The notes beneath the pieces are model-generated. The model was given only the letters and a program-made list of their open reading frames with translations, was not told the DNA's origin and did not search any database. The translations under genes and the position numbers were made by a program. A DNA stretch of 64,000 nt from Siphlonurus alternatus (lineage: Eukaryota > Arthropoda > Insecta > Ephemeroptera > Siphlonuridae). Below are positions 61,861 through 64,000 of this stretch, one piece after another. Position 1 is the stretch's first letter; the number at the start of each line of letters is the position of its first letter. The DNA lies in the NCBI GenBank assembly GCA_949825025.1, contig OX463784.1, positions 21,550,868 through 21,614,867 of the forward strand, given 5' to 3'.

Positions 61861-62017
61861 TGGACGCGATTCACGAAGCAGTTAGCCAGGTTTCTAACCA
61901 AGTTTAGCTTAACCACGTTTAACTGTAGGTGGTTTAACACGCAAAACAGGCATACTTAAACGTGGTTATGCTAAACGTGGTTAGAAACCTGGCTAACTGC
62001 TTCGTGAATCGCACCCA
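61861..62017. mobile_element. TGGGCGC foldback element, copy 2
   Basis: TGGACGCGATTCACGAAGCA at the left is mirrored by TGCTTCGTGAATCGCACCCA-type sequence at the right. It is closely related to 19202-19356, with a few arm substitutions. Confidence 0.8.
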
Positions 62018-62635
62018 TTATTGCAATTATTTGTCCTGTAACGTAATTTAATTAAATATGTACTGTACAGTTATATCAAGCAATACGCATTTATTGTCAT
62101 ATCATGGAAAATTTCCCACGCCAAAATAATAATAATAATACATAATAAAAAGAATTTTCCTGATGCGAGATGAATTAATTCATTATTATTTTTTTCTCTT
62201 TATTACATCAATTGCTATTTTAAAAAAGTTAAAGGTCTATAATGAAACACCCTTTTAAGAAGCATTTTTATTTTCTATGTAATGGTGCAGTACGTGATTC
62301 TTTATATTGATTGAATCATATACGTATAATCTAAATGATTTACTATAGGGTATATTATTTGTATATAGAAGTTGAAAAAATTATAGATTACTTATTTTTT
62401 ACTGCTAAAGGGCAAAACTATATTTTATTTAAACTAAATATTCTCAAATGCCATGGAGTAATTAATCTCCACTGCCCTGGAGATTAAAAAACTTGTAAGA
62501 AAAGAATAGAGTTGCTAAGAAATTTTCAAGCACCAATATTACTTGATTTAACGGAGTTAATTTTTTTTTAATTAACCTTATAGCATTACTAGAGGTGAAG
62601 ACCCACAACTAAATATAATGTATTGTGTTATTTTA

Positions 62636-62705
62636 CTTTTATTTTTTTTTTATTTGGAACAACTGGTTTTATACATACAACATGGTTCACATGGTATTAT
62701 AATAA
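62636..62705 (-). mobile_element. Non-LTR retrotransposon 3' tail, minus strand
   Basis: TTTATTTGGAACAACTGG and CATACAACATGGTTCA are the reverse complement of the 3' tail of the elements at 18.4, 25.3 and 39.8 kb. Only the tail is recognisable. Confidence 0.6.
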
Positions 62706-63419
62706 TAATATGTACATTTTAATAAGACATTAAATTCACAGAATATACGTAGTCAACTACATGCTTGCGCCATTTGTGCGATCTAATCAATTCATTTCAT
62801 TTATTCCAATTTGTTAATAATATGCTGCGTGGATGTCTTTTGTAAATAAATATTTTAATGCCATGTGACAGTCATATTAGTGTAACATTGCTTTGAAAAA
62901 TATTTTGACAAAAATATGAAAAAGTAAAATATTGAAAATAATATGTATCGAATTTTTAATAAAAAAAAAAACAAAAAAAAATTAAAAAAACTATAATTAA
63001 AACACATTCTACGTTTTGCATATATAATGGATATTAAATCTTCAAACATGCAAGAGTGTGTTGGTCATGTTATGCATAAAAACAAATGTTTACCGTGTGC
63101 ATATCCAATATAGGAACGAAATGAGATAAATTGACAGCTGATTGTTAAAAAAAAACTAATTTTGTATACTTCAATTTATATTTCATCAGATAATATTTTT
63201 AAGTTTTCAAATCATAAATTTAATACTTAAAATGATCGCACTGTGTTACAACTACATTTCTACTAAAAAATAGAAACATCTATCCGAAAATCATTCATTA
63301 ATTGTTATATGAGCAATGATGACGTATATATGGGAACAAGGTAAATGAATACAGCAGAATTACATTAAAAATAATATTATTTTATTGACAAACAACAATA
63401 AATAAATTAGGAAGGGTGC

Positions 63420-64000
63420 TTAACCCAGGTAGGCGCGGGCAGCCAGGGGAGAGGCGTATGAGCTGTAAGCGGGGGCGGCGTATGCGCGAGCGATGGGGGA
63501 AGCATAAGACAGAGGGGAGGCATAACGGGCAACGGGGGCGGCGTAGGACAGGGGAGAGGCATAACGGGCAACGGGGGCGGCGTAAGACAGGGGAGCGGCA
63601 TAACGGGCAACGGGTGCGGCGTAAGACAGGGGAGCGGCATAACGGGCAACGGGGGCGGCGTATGCGACGGGGGCAGCAACCTTAGCGTAGGCGGGGGCAG
63701 CAACGACGGCCTTCTGGACGGCGACTCCCTCCTTGTGCACGACGGCGTTGAATCCGTTGATGGGGTCAGCGGTGTAGTCTACGATACGACGGGTTCCGTC
63801 AGACTCGACAAGGCTGTAAGATCCCTTCACGACATCTCCGTCGCGGCTCTCCTCCTGGTGCTTGTTGTCTCCGGTGATGGCGTCCTGGACGGAGTAAGCG
63901 AAGTTGTACTGGGGGTGTGCGTCGTACTCAGCGGGGGCAGCAACGACAGCCTTGGCAACAACGGGGGCAGCACCGTAGGCCAGGGGAGCGGCATGGGCAG
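63420..64000 (-). CDS. RR-2 cuticular protein (gene 13), 5' part outside the window
   Basis: The final 192 codons and the stop are visible; exon 1, intron and signal peptide lie beyond 64000. From the edge it reads [20 protein letters not shown] as in gene 10, then an RR-2 domain opening [20 protein letters not shown] (F in place of the usual Y), with [20 protein letters not shown] and [17 protein letters not shown]. The C-terminal part has [11 protein letters not shown], four PVARYA(A/S)PLSYAA units, [17 protein letters not shown] and ARAYLG as in gene 12. The head and domain thus follow gene 10 and the tail gene 12. AATAAA at 63381-63386. Confidence 0.88.
   Translation of the reverse strand, partial: AHAAPLAYGAAPVVAKAVVAAPAEYDAHPQYNFAYSVQDAITGDNKHQEESRDGDVVKGSYSLVESDGTRRIVDYTADPINGFNAVVHKEGVAVQKAVVAAPAYAKVAAPVAYAAPVARYAAPLSYAAPVARYAAPLSYAAPVARYASPLSYAAPVARYASPLSYASPIARAYAAPAYSSYASPLAARAYLG
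63497..63662 (-). repeat. 39-bp coding minisatellite in gene 13
   Basis: Four to five tandem 39-bp units encode PVARYA(A/S)PLSYAA in the same A/S block order as in gene 12, pointing to shared recent history. Confidence 0.8.

Larger units (their letters stand above)
61000..63375. other. Intergenic DNA between genes 12 and 13
   Basis: Holds a SINE fragment (61318-61440), a TGGGCGC foldback (61861-62017) and a minus-strand retrotransposon 3' tail (62636-62705). I see no gene. Confidence 0.6.

Overview
The window is nuclear DNA from an arthropod, almost certainly an insect. It is very AT-rich and intron-containing, with GC-rich islands that each encode a secreted chitin-binding cuticular protein (CPR family, RR-2 class). 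No bacterial, viral or rRNA/tRNA gene is present. The signal-peptide style ([13 protein letters not shown]), the AAPV/AAPA repeats and the SINE and foldback elements would fit a hemimetabolous insect, but the sequence does not fix the order or species.

Layout: thirteen CPR genes all lie on the minus strand, so transcription runs from right to left. By position of start and stop they are at 2.1-3.1, 5.8-7.2, 12.3-14.8, 19.7-20.8, 24.0-24.9, 27.5-28.3, 30.3-31.2, 33.5-34.4, 36.3-37.4, 51.5-52.5, 55.8-56.8, 59.8-60.8 kb and one cut by the right edge (63.4 kb onward). Each complete gene has the same build: TATA box, initiator about 32-34 bp downstream, a leader of about 19-26 nt, a first coding exon of only about 12 nt (ATG plus three codons), one phase-0 intron (254 to 1805 bp), and a second exon holding nearly all of the protein. 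I call these genes 1 to 13 from left to right.

Three sequence groups can be seen. Genes 1, 2 and 10-13 begin the mature protein with [11 protein letters not shown]. Genes 4-9 begin with [13 protein letters not shown]. Gene 3 is an outlier ([12 protein letters not shown]). Tails and regulatory flanks do not follow the same grouping: genes 1-2 carry the SPYASYVH tail of the gene 4-9 group, genes 10-13 end in ARAYLG, genes 5-8 share a nearly identical promoter, and the 3' flanks split 4-6 from 7-9. This points to tandem duplication followed by gene conversion or unequal exchange.

The spaces between genes are AT-rich and full of small mobile elements: a 1138-bp hAT-like element with a perfect 8-bp target duplication, several families of TTAA-flanked or TA-flanked foldback elements (one nested in another), SINE copies whose head derives from 5S rRNA, truncated 3' ends of non-LTR retrotransposons, and microsatellites. 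The largest gap, 37.6-51.4 kb, has no recognisable CPR gene. A roughly 215-bp segment that looks like a short exon with its splice sites occurs twice, near 0.8 kb and 48.1 kb.

The encoded proteins should be secreted by epidermal cells, bind chitin through the RR-2 domain and form sclerotised cuticle. The shared promoters suggest co-expression in blocks.
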